Below the pieces are notes generated by a model. It was not told the origin of the DNA, searched no databases, and worked only from the letters and a program-made list of their open reading frames with translations. From NCBI GenBank assembly GCA_964387985.1, contig CAYLZG010000001.1, forward strand, positions 49,852-113,851: a stretch of DNA of 64,000 nucleotides, given 5' to 3'. This document shows, in pieces, positions 8,869 to 17,466 of this stretch. The stretch comes from JALOOB01 sp964387985. Its GTDB lineage: Bacteria; Chloroflexota; Anaerolineae; CG2-30-64-16. The translations under genes and the position numbers were made by a program. How positions within the stretch are numbered: position 1 is the first letter of the stretch; each line of letters opens with the position of its first letter.

Positions 8869-9825
8869 TCAATCGTAGCGCTTCTGCGGACAGGATATAT
8901 CGTTCCACAGATCGCGAAGCCCATCACCCAGCAGGTTCAGTCCCACCACAGTAAACGTCATGCTGAGGCCAGGGTAGACTGCCAGCCAGGGCGCAGTATC
9001 CATGTGTGACCGTCCGGCAGCCAGCAGCGCGCCCCATTCCGGACTGGGCGGCTGTGCACCGAGCCCCACAAAGCTCAGACCACCCACGGCCAAGATCGCC
9101 GTGCCAGCGCGCATCGTGGCAAAAACGACAAGCGACGATGTAAGGTTTGGCAGGATATGGCGCACCAAAACGCGCCCCTCGCTGCATCCAACCGCGGTAG
9201 CGGCTTCTACGTAGGCCATCCTACGCGCTGAGAGGGCGAGGCCCCGCGCCAGACGATAGAAACCCGGCGCGCCGAGCAGTCCGACCGCTATGATGGCGTT
9301 TGTAAGTGTTGGACCCAGCCGCGCCACAACGACCAAGGCCAGCAGCAGACCCGGGAACGCCAGCCAGACATCGATAAGGCGCGAGAGTAAGCGGTCGAGC
9401 CAGCCCCCGCGATAACCGGCCAGCAAGCCTGGTGGAATGCCGAGCAACGCCGCGATTCCCATGCCCACGACGGCGGCTCGCACTGCGATGGCAGCTCCGA
9501 ACAGCACACGGCTGAACATGTCTCGCCCAAGGGTATCGGTGCCGAATGGGTGTGTTTGACTGGGAGGCGCCAGGCGCGGGCCGGCCCGGACCTGGTCTGG
9601 CGCAAAGGATGTCACGACCGGCGCGGCCACGGCCGTGAACAAGAACAGCGCGACGATCAGACCCCCCACAATCAGGCTCATGGAAGTATGACGAAACCAG
9701 CGCCGTTCGCATCGACGCCCACCGTCATACGCGTCCTCACAAACATCCGGGCGGACACCCCGCACAGCCAGCAGGCGCGCGCACCGCGTTCGTGCGGAAG
9801 AGATCATCAGAGTGGGCAGCGCCAT
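8869..9825 (-). CDS. ABC transporter permease, DppC/NikC type
   Basis: 318 residues. A cytoplasmic N-terminal extension of about 45 residues precedes the first membrane span, then the family signature HPFGTDTLGRDMFSRVLFGA, and the EAA-like loop around AATAVGCSEGRVLVRHILPNL. It ends with the conserved GLNLLGDGLRDLWN. The ATG at 9825 lies 1 bp after the stop of the partner permease, supporting this long start. Works with the partner permease and the family-5 binding protein upstream to import peptides, nickel or similar ligands. No ATPase subunits follow; the next gene is the unrelated nuclease. Confidence 0.88.
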   Translation of the reverse strand: MALPTLMISSARTRCARLLAVRGVRPDVCEDAYDGGRRCERRWFRHTSMSLIVGGLIVALFLFTAVAAPVVTSFAPDQVRAGPRLAPPSQTHPFGTDTLGRDMFSRVLFGAAIAVRAAVVGMGIAALLGIPPGLLAGYRGGWLDRLLSRLIDVWLAFPGLLLALVVVARLGPTLTNAIIAVGLLGAPGFYRLARGLALSARRMAYVEAATAVGCSEGRVLVRHILPNLTSSLVVFATMRAGTAILAVGGLSFVGLGAQPPSPEWGALLAAGRSHMDTAPWLAVYPGLSMTFTVVGLNLLGDGLRDLWNDISCPQKRYD

Positions 9826-9826
9826 G

Positions 9827-10759
9827 TCAGATCGCCTCTCGGCCCACGCGCGGATCCAGCCAACCGTGCGCTACGTCCACCAGGAGGTTAACCAGGAGGT
9901 ACATGGTGGCCGCGACCAGCACCGCACCGAGCACCACCGGCTCGTCGCGATCGAAAATCGCCTGCACTGCCAGCCGGCCCAGGCCCGGCCAGCCGAAAAT
10001 CGTCTCTACGATGAAGGCGCCTCCGAGCAGGTGGCCGAGTTGCAGGCCAAGCACCGAGGTCACAGGAACCAGGCCGTTGCGCAGCACGTGCCCCACCACG
10101 ACGCGGTGTGGGGTTAGCCCTTTCGCATGGGCCGTACGGACGTAGTCGGTCCCCAACACATCGAGCAGACCGCTGCGCACCAGACGCGCCACTGCTGCTG
10201 CGGTCGGCAACGCTAGTGTCACCGCAGGAAGGATCAGATGCGCAGGGCCGTCAGCGCCTGTCACCGGCAGCCAGCGCAGATGGAGCGAGAATAGAAGGAT
10301 CAGCAGGAGCCCGCTCCAGAAGGTGGGGATGGCCACGCCGAGCGCTGCACCCGCCATGACCATCGTGTCCAGGAGCGTGCCGGAGCGCAATGCAGCCAGG
10401 GTGCCGCCCAGCCCGCCAAGGGCCGCCGCCAGCGTCACCGCAGCCAGTGCCAGCCCAATCGTATAGGGGAGACGCTCCAGTACCAGCTCGATCACCGGAC
10501 GGCCGCCGACCAGCGAGCTGCCCAGGTCCCAGCGCGTCACGAGCCCTTCTAAGAATGCACCATAGCGAGCCAGGGGGGCGCGGTCGAGACCCAAATCTGC
10601 GCGCAGGTCAGCCAGCTGTGCGGCCGAGGCGCTGTCGCCCGCCAGCGCAGTCGCAGCATCACCCGGCGCCGAGCCCAACGCCAGAAAGGCGATCAAACTG
10701 ACTGCCAGCAGCACGAGGAGCGAACTCGCCGCCCGACGGGCAACGTAGATCAAGATCAC
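9827..10759 (-). CDS. ABC transporter permease, DppB/NikB type
   Basis: 310 residues. It starts with GTG at 10759, preceded by TAGGAG. The N-terminal membrane segment begins YVARRAASSLLVLLAVSLIAF, the standard DppB/OppB start, and the loop DYVRTAHAKGLTPHRVVVGHVLRNGLVPV is the conserved EAA-like ATPase contact. It ends VDVAHGWLDPRVG, which is family-typical. It sits between the binding-protein gene (30 bp upstream) and the second permease, so the three form one importer. Ligand cannot be told from the permeases. Confidence 0.88.
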   Translation of the reverse strand: MILIYVARRAASSLLVLLAVSLIAFLALGSAPGDAATALAGDSASAAQLADLRADLGLDRAPLARYGAFLEGLVTRWDLGSSLVGGRPVIELVLERLPYTIGLALAAVTLAAALGGLGGTLAALRSGTLLDTMVMAGAALGVAIPTFWSGLLLILLFSLHLRWLPVTGADGPAHLILPAVTLALPTAAAVARLVRSGLLDVLGTDYVRTAHAKGLTPHRVVVGHVLRNGLVPVTSVLGLQLGHLLGGAFIVETIFGWPGLGRLAVQAIFDRDEPVVLGAVLVAATMYLLVNLLVDVAHGWLDPRVGREAI

Positions 10760-10789
10760 AGACTCCTACCACATGAGTAGCGCGAGATA

Positions 10790-12478
10790 CTAGCGCGCCA
10801 CCCGCGCGTCGTTCAGCAGCAGCCGGCCCATGTAGCCCACCCTCGCACCATCGACGCGCACACTCATTGCCACCACATCCAATGGCACGTAGAGCGGCTG
10901 CCAAGGCGCATCTGCCAGGATCAGTTTCTGTGCTTCAACATAGAGGCCGCTGCGCCTGGCTTCATCCAACTCCCGTGCACCCTGGGCTAAGAGAGCGTCC
11001 ACTGTCGGATTACTGTAGGCCACCCGGTTGGTGCTGCCGACCCGATCGGAGCCCAGGTAAATGTTCAGCGCGTCGGGATCATTCCAGTCATAGCGCCACA
11101 GAAGCAGGTCGAACTTGCCGGCCGTGGTTGCCTCCATCACGGCCTTGCTATCCAGTTGCTGGATCTCCACCGGCACGCCGATCGCCTTGAGCTGGCTTTG
11201 CAGCAACGAGGCAATAGCGTCATTAGGCGCCCGATTGGAGGTGAGCAGTACGCCCGTGAGAGCCTGTCCCTCTCTTGTCCATGCGGCATCGCTGCCCCCG
11301 GTGAAGCCCGCCTCAGCCAACAAGGCTTGTGCCCTGGCTGGGTCGTAAACAAGCTCATGTTGCGCCAGCGACGCATCAAAGCCTGGCAGCGTCGGCGGCA
11401 GGGGGGCAAAGGCCCTGATACCAACCCCGCCCAATGCTAGCTCCAGGATCTCGTCCTTGTTGACTGCATATGACAACGCCTGGCGCACCTTGGGGTCGTC
11501 GAAGGGCGCCTTGGCCGTGTTGAAGCCCAAGTAGATCAGACTGTTCAACACTGCCTCTTCAAGGCGAATGCTGGACTCCTGCTTCAACTTTGCCAGATGG
11601 TCCGGGTTGTTGATGAATATGACGTCAACTTCACCGGCCTGCAATGCGGCGAGCTGCGTGGCTGCATCAGGAATCACCTTGAAGACGAACTGCTCCAGAT
11701 GGGGCGCGCCCCTGTTCTCGGTCAGTTCTGACCCCCAAGCATAAGCCTCATTGCGCAGCAGAGTGATGGACTGGCCGGCCTGCCACTCGCCCAGTATGAA
11801 GGGACCCGTGCCCACCAACTGAGCCTGTTCGTCGGTGGCGGCCTTTTCCATCGAGGCCGGACTCAGTATCCCTGCGTAGGGCATCGAGATAGTGCTCCAG
11901 AAGTTGGCGGCTGGTTCCTTAAAGCTGAAGCGAACAGTCAGATCATCGCCTACCTCGATCCCGGCGATCTGTTGGATGCCTCCATAGATTGGCGACTTCA
12001 CGCCCTTTTGCTTGAAGCGCTCGAAGGTCAAGCGCACGGCGTCGGCGGTCAGCGGGCTGCCGTCGTGGAAAGTGACGCCCGACCGCAGAGTCATACTGAT
12101 TGTCTTGCCATCGCTCGCCACCTCCCATTTCTCAGCCAACGCTGGCAACAGGCGGTTATCGACATCGCGCACGACCAGGGTGTCAAACAAATAGGGCAGC
12201 ACCAGGCTGAGCCCTGAGCTGGGTGCGCCCTGTGGGTCAATTGTCGCAGGCTCTGATGTCATGGCGCGCACCAGGGTGCCACCGGACACAGGCGTTGCGC
12301 TGGACGCCACTGCCGTGGCTTCAGGCATGTCCGATGCAGATGCAGTCGTGATAGCGGGCGCAGTCGTGGCGTCTGCCACCTGCGTGGGTTGTGCGTCCGG
12401 TTGGACTTCCGGCGCACAGCCCGCAGCAACACTAACCAAGACGATTAAAACAAGGGCGAGACGAATACGATGGCTCAT
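10790..12478 (-). CDS. ABC transporter substrate-binding lipoprotein, family 5 (DppA/OppA-like)
   Basis: 562 residues. Lipoprotein signal with lipobox VAAGC near residue 21, then a Thr/Ala-rich linker. The solute-binding family 5 core begins at GGTLVRAMTSEPATIDPQ. Typical motifs follow: LRSGVTFHDGSPLTADAV, and later the RQALSYAVNKDEILE hinge. The ATG at 12478 follows the stop of the HemY-type gene by 14 nt and has GAGGAG upstream, so it is probably co-transcribed with the heme genes. Family members bind peptides, nickel chelates, opines or, in a few cases, heme. The link to heme is inference from position only. Confidence 0.87.
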   Translation of the reverse strand: MSHRIRLALVLIVLVSVAAGCAPEVQPDAQPTQVADATTAPAITTASASDMPEATAVASSATPVSGGTLVRAMTSEPATIDPQGAPSSGLSLVLPYLFDTLVVRDVDNRLLPALAEKWEVASDGKTISMTLRSGVTFHDGSPLTADAVRLTFERFKQKGVKSPIYGGIQQIAGIEVGDDLTVRFSFKEPAANFWSTISMPYAGILSPASMEKAATDEQAQLVGTGPFILGEWQAGQSITLLRNEAYAWGSELTENRGAPHLEQFVFKVIPDAATQLAALQAGEVDVIFINNPDHLAKLKQESSIRLEEAVLNSLIYLGFNTAKAPFDDPKVRQALSYAVNKDEILELALGGVGIRAFAPLPPTLPGFDASLAQHELVYDPARAQALLAEAGFTGGSDAAWTREGQALTGVLLTSNRAPNDAIASLLQSQLKAIGVPVEIQQLDSKAVMEATTAGKFDLLLWRYDWNDPDALNIYLGSDRVGSTNRVAYSNPTVDALLAQGARELDEARRSGLYVEAQKLILADAPWQPLYVPLDVVAMSVRVDGARVGYMGRLLLNDARVAR

Positions 12479-12492
12479 GCACTTCTCCTCAT

Positions 12493-13938
12493 TCAGACGA
12501 ATACTTGAGCGATGATTTTGCCTGCTGTGTCCTGTGCCTGCTTGATGCAGTCCGGCAGGCCCACCCCACGGTAGGGACTGCCGGTGAGGTGGAGGCCGGC
12601 GGGCAGACCGGCTTCCAGCGCGGCGATACGTTCCAGGTGACCCACGTCATACTGCGCGTTGGAGCGATCCCAGCGGTAGATCCGGTGGAATAGCGGCGGC
12701 GCCTCGATGCCCATGAACTCCCGCAACTGTGCTCGCACGGTCGCTAACAGCGCGTCACCGTCCAGCGCCATTGACCGCGGGCTGCGCGAGCCGCCGAAGA
12801 AGACCCTCAGCAACCCGTAGCCCTCGGGAGCTCGATGCTCGAACTTGAGCGAGCTCCAGGTAACCGCGTTGACGGGACGGCGCTCGCTGCTGGGCACCAC
12901 CAATCCAAAGCCACGCAGCGGCCGGCGAATATCGGCCAGTCGATAGGCTAGCGAAATCGTACCGGTGCTGACATAACGAATGCTCGCCAGCCCGCCCGCT
13001 ACAGCAGGGGCCACATCGCGCGTGAGTGCTTCCGCAATGTAGGCTGGCACAGCCAGGACAACCGCGTCGGCGTGAAGAATCTCTCCGCGCGCGGTGGTAA
13101 GGCTATATCCACCGGTGGGCCCATGCCTCAAGCGTTCGACGCGGGTGTTGAGGCGCAGGTCGCCAGCCAAGCACGCGACGAGCGCGTCCACCAGTTCACC
13201 GGTACCTGCGACCAGTGACATAAAAGCGGAAAGCGGTTTCTGGCCATTGGCGGTGGGCTGTGAAACGTGGCTGTTGCGCCGAGATGCCAACATGCCGCGC
13301 GTCAGGCTACCGTATTTCACCTCCAGATCGCGAAAACGCGGGAAGGTCGCCAACAGACTCTGTTTCTCCGCCTCGGAGTTATAGATTCCGGACAACAGCG
13401 GTTCGGCGATTTTGTCCAAAGCCTCGGCTCCCAGACGGCGCCGTACGAAGTCGGCCAGCGTCTCGTCCTGTCCATCACGCTTCGGTGAAATCAACAGATC
13501 CAGCCCCATGCGCAGCTTACCCAGGGGCGAAATCAACGACGTGCGAACGAACGGCATGAACTTGGTGGGCACGATCAGCAGCACGCCGTCCGGCATGGGG
13601 GTCGGCTTGCCCCGGTTCAGCACGTAGACCTTGCGCATATGATCGTTGGTGCCCAGGAGCCGCCCAGCCAGGCCTAACTCGCGCGCCAACTGCACGCCCC
13701 ACGGCTTCTGAGTGATGAAGGAGTCGGGCCCGGCTTCGACGACGAACGGACCAGCGTCCGTCTCGACCTGCTCAGTAAGGATGTGGCCGCCCCAACGCGG
13801 AGCCGTTTCCAGCACGGTATAGCGCAGCGGTAGCCCGTTCGTTTCAACATGCTGCTGAAGGTAGTACGCCGTGCTCAGCCCGGCGATGCCGCCACCGATG
13901 ATGGCGACGTGATACGATGTCGATAACGTTGGATTCAT
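12493..13938 (-). CDS. hemY: HemY-type porphyrinogen oxidase (coproporphyrinogen/protoporphyrinogen III oxidase)
   Basis: 481 residues, a usual HemY length. The FAD-binding motif AIIGGGIAGLSTAYYL is at residues 12-27, followed by the family pattern APRWGGHILTE and VVEAGPDSFITQKPWG. The C-terminal FAD contact is ALEAGLPAGLHLTGSPYRGVGLPDCI. The enzyme oxidises a porphyrinogen to the porphyrin using FAD and oxygen. Next to HemQ- and HemH-like genes it is most likely CgoX, acting on coproporphyrinogen III; that substrate is inferred from the neighbourhood. Its ATG overlaps the ferrochelatase stop (ATGA, 13935-13938). Confidence 0.9.
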   Translation of the reverse strand: MNPTLSTSYHVAIIGGGIAGLSTAYYLQQHVETNGLPLRYTVLETAPRWGGHILTEQVETDAGPFVVEAGPDSFITQKPWGVQLARELGLAGRLLGTNDHMRKVYVLNRGKPTPMPDGVLLIVPTKFMPFVRTSLISPLGKLRMGLDLLISPKRDGQDETLADFVRRRLGAEALDKIAEPLLSGIYNSEAEKQSLLATFPRFRDLEVKYGSLTRGMLASRRNSHVSQPTANGQKPLSAFMSLVAGTGELVDALVACLAGDLRLNTRVERLRHGPTGGYSLTTARGEILHADAVVLAVPAYIAEALTRDVAPAVAGGLASIRYVSTGTISLAYRLADIRRPLRGFGLVVPSSERRPVNAVTWSSLKFEHRAPEGYGLLRVFFGGSRSPRSMALDGDALLATVRAQLREFMGIEAPPLFHRIYRWDRSNAQYDVGHLERIAALEAGLPAGLHLTGSPYRGVGLPDCIKQAQDTAGKIIAQVFV

Positions 13939-14873
13939 GGAAGCCTGTCGTAACGGGTTAAGCGAGATCGGTGAGATCTGACGGTGGAGTGAAAAACCTC
14001 CGCCAACGCGGCGATCAGAGCAGGAGTGTCGTTGAGCATCGGGGTGCGTTCCATCTCTGTTCCGCAGCGGGCGGCAATCTCCTGCAAGCCAATATCCAGA
14101 TCGTACAAGATCTCGACATGGTCGGCGATGAAACCGACGGGCGCGATCAGCAGCTGACGCTCACCGGCTGCGGCCAACTCCGGCAGAAGTGCTTCAATCT
14201 GGGGGCCGAGCCAGGGCACACCGGTCTGCGCAGCGCTCTGGTAGCAGCGCGTCCAGCGATTGGCGCGCAACCCCAGCCGCGCCGAGATCAAATGGGCTGT
14301 TTCGTCGAGCTGGCTGTCGTAGGGATCGCCTTCGGCCAGAATCGAGGCGGGCAGGCTGTGCGCGGTGAAGATGATTTTTGCTGCAGCTGGATCCGCGAAA
14401 CGATGCAGTGTCTCGCGCACGTTGGCCGCGATGCCGTCCAGGTAGGCCGGAACAATGTGCCAGCTCTCGACAAAATCGGTCGTCATACCCTTGCCGGCGG
14501 CGGCCAGCGCCTCGTCCAGGCGGCTGCGATATGCGCCGATGCTGAGACGACTGTAGTGCGGGGCCATACATATCGCCACGCAGTGCTGGACGCCATCCTC
14601 GGCCATCTGCGCTACTGTCTCCATGATGGTCGGGCGCCAGTGTCGCATCCCCACATAGACCGGCACGCCCACGATAGCCTCCAGCTTATCCGCCGTGCGT
14701 CGCGTGATCTCCAGCAGGGGCGAGCGGCCGCCGATCAACTGGTAACGGTGCGTGATCTCGGCCAACAGTTGTGGCGGAATAGGCCGGCCGCCCCGGATAT
14801 CGGCCAGGTAAGCTGGAATGTCGGCCAGCGAGTCGGGGCCGCCGTAGGCCAGCAGAAGGATGGCTTCGCTCAA
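13935..14873 (-). CDS. hemH: Ferrochelatase (coproporphyrin III ferrochelatase type)
   Basis: 312 residues from a TTG at 14873 that overlaps the stop of the HemQ-like gene; upstream codons in this frame are shadow. It begins LSEAILLLAYGGPDSLADIP, the standard HemH start. The invariant catalytic histidine is in FTAHSLP, with CYQSAAQTGVPWLGP and APVGFIADHVEILYDLDI near the C-terminus. These match the monofunctional soluble ferrochelatases of monoderm bacteria. Inserts Fe2+ into the porphyrin in the cytosol. Between HemQ and HemY it probably acts as CpfC of the coproporphyrin-dependent route. Confidence 0.9.
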   Translation of the reverse strand: MSEAILLLAYGGPDSLADIPAYLADIRGGRPIPPQLLAEITHRYQLIGGRSPLLEITRRTADKLEAIVGVPVYVGMRHWRPTIMETVAQMAEDGVQHCVAICMAPHYSRLSIGAYRSRLDEALAAAGKGMTTDFVESWHIVPAYLDGIAANVRETLHRFADPAAAKIIFTAHSLPASILAEGDPYDSQLDETAHLISARLGLRANRWTRCYQSAAQTGVPWLGPQIEALLPELAAAGERQLLIAPVGFIADHVEILYDLDIGLQEIAARCGTEMERTPMLNDTPALIAALAEVFHSTVRSHRSRLTRYDRLP

Positions 14874-15571
14874 GTGACCCCCAGGTTTTGCCAGACAGCC
14901 TTGCCGACAAAAAACGGCCCCATCCGCTCGATATGCAGCGAGGTTTGCCTGGTGTGGCGCATGCGCTCTACGATGGATGAAAGTGGGTAGAGCTCTGGCC
15001 CCAACAGACCGACCACGAAGTCGTTGTCGTGCTTGTCCAGCCCATGACAAGCAAGGCGGATGTCCGTCCCATAGCCGGCGCGGCCGAAGGCGTGGCCGAT
15101 GCCGCCGTGCTCCATCAGAATCGCTCGCTGCTCCTGTGCCGCCAATTGCTCGAACGTTCCGCGACGGCGNNNNNNNNNNGGGTCGCAGACCTTTTGCCGC
15201 GGCCGGCGCAACAGCGCCTCTTCCAGATCAGGCTCGTGCCCCAGGGCGTAGGTGCGGCCCAACATCGTGTACTCTGGCCTGGGGGTCAGCAGGCTGAAAG
15301 GTGGCCGACGCAGAAAGACGCGCACCTGACCGAGAAAGAAGTCCGGCTGCTCATGGAAGATCAACAACCCGACACCACGGGGATTGCCGATATCTTCGTA
15401 CAGCACGCCGGGCAGCCCGGCCGCGGCCAGCGCCTCGATCAACAGCCCACTGTCGGCCTCCCCGAACGCCTGGAACTGCATGAACAGCCGGCGATCCAGA
15501 AAGATCACCTGGCCATCGGCGGTCCGGCCGCGCTCGCGGATGTCGAAATGGCTCGTGGTCCCGGCGCTCAT
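14870..15571 (-). CDS. hemQ: HemQ/chlorite-dismutase-family protein (coproheme decarboxylase-like), interrupted by assembly gap
   Basis: About 233 residues as read across a 10-N gap. The N-terminal ferredoxin-like half contains FLDRRLFMQFQAFG and YTMLGRTYALGHEPD. The C-terminal half has ILMEHGGIGHAFGR, which fits the proximal-histidine helix of HemQ (LMxxHGxxGR), and ends ERMGPFFVGK, as in HemQ. HemQ/ChdC removes two carboxylates from coproheme to give heme b. The missing bases fall where the catalytic tyrosine segment (YPMSK-like) is expected, so activity cannot be judged. The ATG overlaps the radical SAM gene stop (ATGA). Confidence 0.8.
   Translation of the reverse strand: MSAGTTSHFDIRERGRTADGQVIFLDRRLFMQFQAFGEADSGLLIEALAAAGLPGVLYEDIGNPRGVGLLIFHEQPDFFLGQVRVFLRRPPFSLLTPRPEYTMLGRTYALGHEPDLEEALLRRPRQKVCDXXXXRRRGTFEQLAAQEQRAILMEHGGIGHAFGRAGYGTDIRLACHGLDKHDNDFVVGLLGPELYPLSSIVERMRHTRQTSLHIERMGPFFVGKAVWQNLGVT
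15170..15179. other. Assembly gap (10 N)
   Basis: Ten undetermined bases inside the HemQ-like gene. Ten Ns is a common placeholder, so true length and reading frame are uncertain, although the frame is open on both sides as given. Confidence 0.99.
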
Positions 15572-16731
15572 TCAGCCTGCATCCCGCGCGGCTCGAAGGT
15601 GCAGAACGGCTCTTCTTCAAGATAGGAGGTTGTCATGCCATACGCGCGCGCTCTGCATCCACCGCACACCCGCTTGAACTCGCACAGGCCGCATTTGCCG
15701 CCCAAGAGATCGGGATCACGCAGCTCAGCAAAAAGCGACGAGCCTTCCCAGATCTCACGAAACGGCTGGCGGCGGATATTGCCTGCTTCGACCGGTAGAT
15801 AGCCGCAGGGGAACACCTCCCCGCGGTTGCTGACGAAGCAGACACCCGTGCCGGCCAGGCAGCCCTTGGTGATGGATGACATTGCCTGACGGGCCTGCTC
15901 ATTACCGTCTCCAGGGCGGCCGCGATCGCCATGCCCCGGATGGCTCCCGGCGCGCGCCTGGCGGCCGTGGCTGGCCGGTCGCTCCCGAAAAATACCCTGG
16001 CGGCGCTCCTCGGCCTGGCGCTGGCGGACGATGCGAAAGTAGTGAGGCGCGCAAGTGGCTTTCAGCTCAATGCCACCCTGCATCTCTGCATCGTACATCC
16101 AGTTCAACACGCCCTCGTACTCGGTCGGACTGATCTGCTGGTCGTCGGCGATTTCGACACCGCAGCCGACCGGCACCAGCAGGAAAAGGTGCAACGCCTG
16201 CGCGCCGAGGTCCTTTGCCATGCGCAGCGTCTCATTCATCTGGTGAACGTTATGTCTGGCGACCGTGGTGTTGATCTGATACGGCACGCCTGCAGCACGC
16301 AGGTGAGCCATGCCCGCCAAAGCTTTGTCAAAAGCGCCCGATCCACGAAATGTGTCGTGGGTGGGCGCGTCTGCGCCATCGAAGCTGATGCTGACCCGGC
16401 GCACGCCACTCTCTGCGATGCGTTGAGCGATATCGGCGTCGATCAGCGTCCCGTTGGTAGCCAACGCCACGATCAGCCCCGCGTCTGACGCGTACCGGGC
16501 GATGTCGAAAATATCAGGCCGGAAAAGTGGCTCACCGCCGGAGAGTACAAATATCGGCTGGGCAAACGCCGCGATCTGGTCCGCCAGATCGAATGCTTCC
16601 TCAGTGGTCAGATCTTGCGGCACGAGCTGGCCAGCGACGGTGATCCGCCGGCAGTGAATACAGGCCAGGTTGCAGCCCGCGGTCGTCTCCCAGAAGATGA
16701 GTCGCGGCGATGGGTAGAGTGCCTGGTTCAT
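15568..16731 (-). CDS. Radical SAM/SPASM protein of the heme operon (AhbD/NirJ-like)
   Basis: 387 residues. The radical SAM cluster motif CNLACIHC lies near residues 20-27, followed by the SAM-binding GGEP in VLSGGEPLF. The C-terminal SPASM cysteines appear as CLAGTGVC, VFPCGY, CGLC and CGGCRARAYG. Relatives include AhbD (heme synthase of the siroheme route) and NirJ, and similar proteins often sit in heme clusters. It may modify or decarboxylate a porphyrin; the exact reaction is unknown. A Gly/Arg-rich low-complexity insert lies near residues 245-285. The ATG at 16731 overlaps the regulator stop (ATGA). Confidence 0.82.
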   Translation of the reverse strand: MNQALYPSPRLIFWETTAGCNLACIHCRRITVAGQLVPQDLTTEEAFDLADQIAAFAQPIFVLSGGEPLFRPDIFDIARYASDAGLIVALATNGTLIDADIAQRIAESGVRRVSISFDGADAPTHDTFRGSGAFDKALAGMAHLRAAGVPYQINTTVARHNVHQMNETLRMAKDLGAQALHLFLLVPVGCGVEIADDQQISPTEYEGVLNWMYDAEMQGGIELKATCAPHYFRIVRQRQAEERRQGIFRERPASHGRQARAGSHPGHGDRGRPGDGNEQARQAMSSITKGCLAGTGVCFVSNRGEVFPCGYLPVEAGNIRRQPFREIWEGSSLFAELRDPDLLGGKCGLCEFKRVCGGCRARAYGMTTSYLEEEPFCTFEPRGMQAE

Positions 16732-17405
16732 ACAGTGTGGCTCGGAGATGGATTTTGGCGTGGCAGGCCGCACACTTGAGTTTGTTCGAAGCCCTTAACG
16801 GTGGAGATCAACATTGCATCCAGAAAAGTCGCGATGCGATCATAGAGGCGCCAGGTCTCGGCATCGGGCGCGCCGGCCAGTGCGCCGGCTCTATGCGCGG
16901 AATCGTTGATGGAGCGTCGCACCACGAGGAACGCGTGCAGCGTCTCAATGAGGGTCAACCCGGCACTGCAGCTGGCCTCACCGTAGGCGAAGGCAAGGCG
17001 CTGCCCTTCCTCCAGAAAGGCCTCGCCGCCACTGCTACGCGTGGCGTACTGCATCAATACCGCCATCAACTGCTGGCCGCCGTGGCGCATGCTCGCCCGC
17101 GTATTCTCATCCAACCGGCCGTACCACGGCTCGGCTGAGAGTGCGATATGCTTGGGCGGGAGCAGCGCCTCTAGCCCTGAACCGGCAACTACCAGGCCCG
17201 GAGCGTGAATCTCGCCTTGTTGGAGGCTGGCGAGAAAGGCGGTCAGCTCGACCAGCCGATAGCGACGCCGGCCGCCTGGCGTACGGATACACGGCACCTC
17301 GCCGGCGTCGGTCCATCGGCGCAGGGTCGTAAAGTGCACGCCAAGGTAATCGGCGGCTGCGCTCAGGTCAAGCCAGCGGGTTTCCTCAGATGCTGTGGTT
17401 GGCAT
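16728..17405 (-). CDS. HTH (MerR/excisionase-type) regulator of the heme operon
   Basis: 225 residues. Residues 12-60 form a winged HTH of the MerR/HTH_17 type (LDLSAAADYLGVHFTTLRRWTDAGEVP, then TPGGRRRYRL). Residues ~90-205 are an all-helical domain resembling the globin-like N-terminal domain of RsbR-type stressosome proteins. First gene of the heme operon, directly behind a consensus promoter and 10-bp iterons, so autoregulation is likely. Sensing of heme, porphyrin or oxygen by the helical domain is a guess. No cysteine metal-binding motif of classic MerR metal sensors is visible. Confidence 0.78.
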   Translation of the reverse strand: MPTTASEETRWLDLSAAADYLGVHFTTLRRWTDAGEVPCIRTPGGRRRYRLVELTAFLASLQQGEIHAPGLVVAGSGLEALLPPKHIALSAEPWYGRLDENTRASMRHGGQQLMAVLMQYATRSSGGEAFLEEGQRLAFAYGEASCSAGLTLIETLHAFLVVRRSINDSAHRAGALAGAPDAETWRLYDRIATFLDAMLISTVKGFEQTQVCGLPRQNPSPSHTV

Positions 17406-17410
17406 GGAAT

Positions 17411-17450
17411 ATCTGCATTTCTCTGTATTTCTATGTATATCTATGCAAGA
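17411..17450. promoter_or_regulatory. Four tandem 10-bp iterons, candidate operator
   Basis: Plus-strand units ATCTGCATTT, CTCTGTATTT, CTATGTATAT and CTATGCAAGA in exact 10-bp phase, one per helical turn. They lie in the leader between the promoter and the regulator start codon, a position suited to autorepression by the HTH protein. Confidence 0.6.
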
Positions 17451-17466
17451 GAAGACAATGGGTCAG

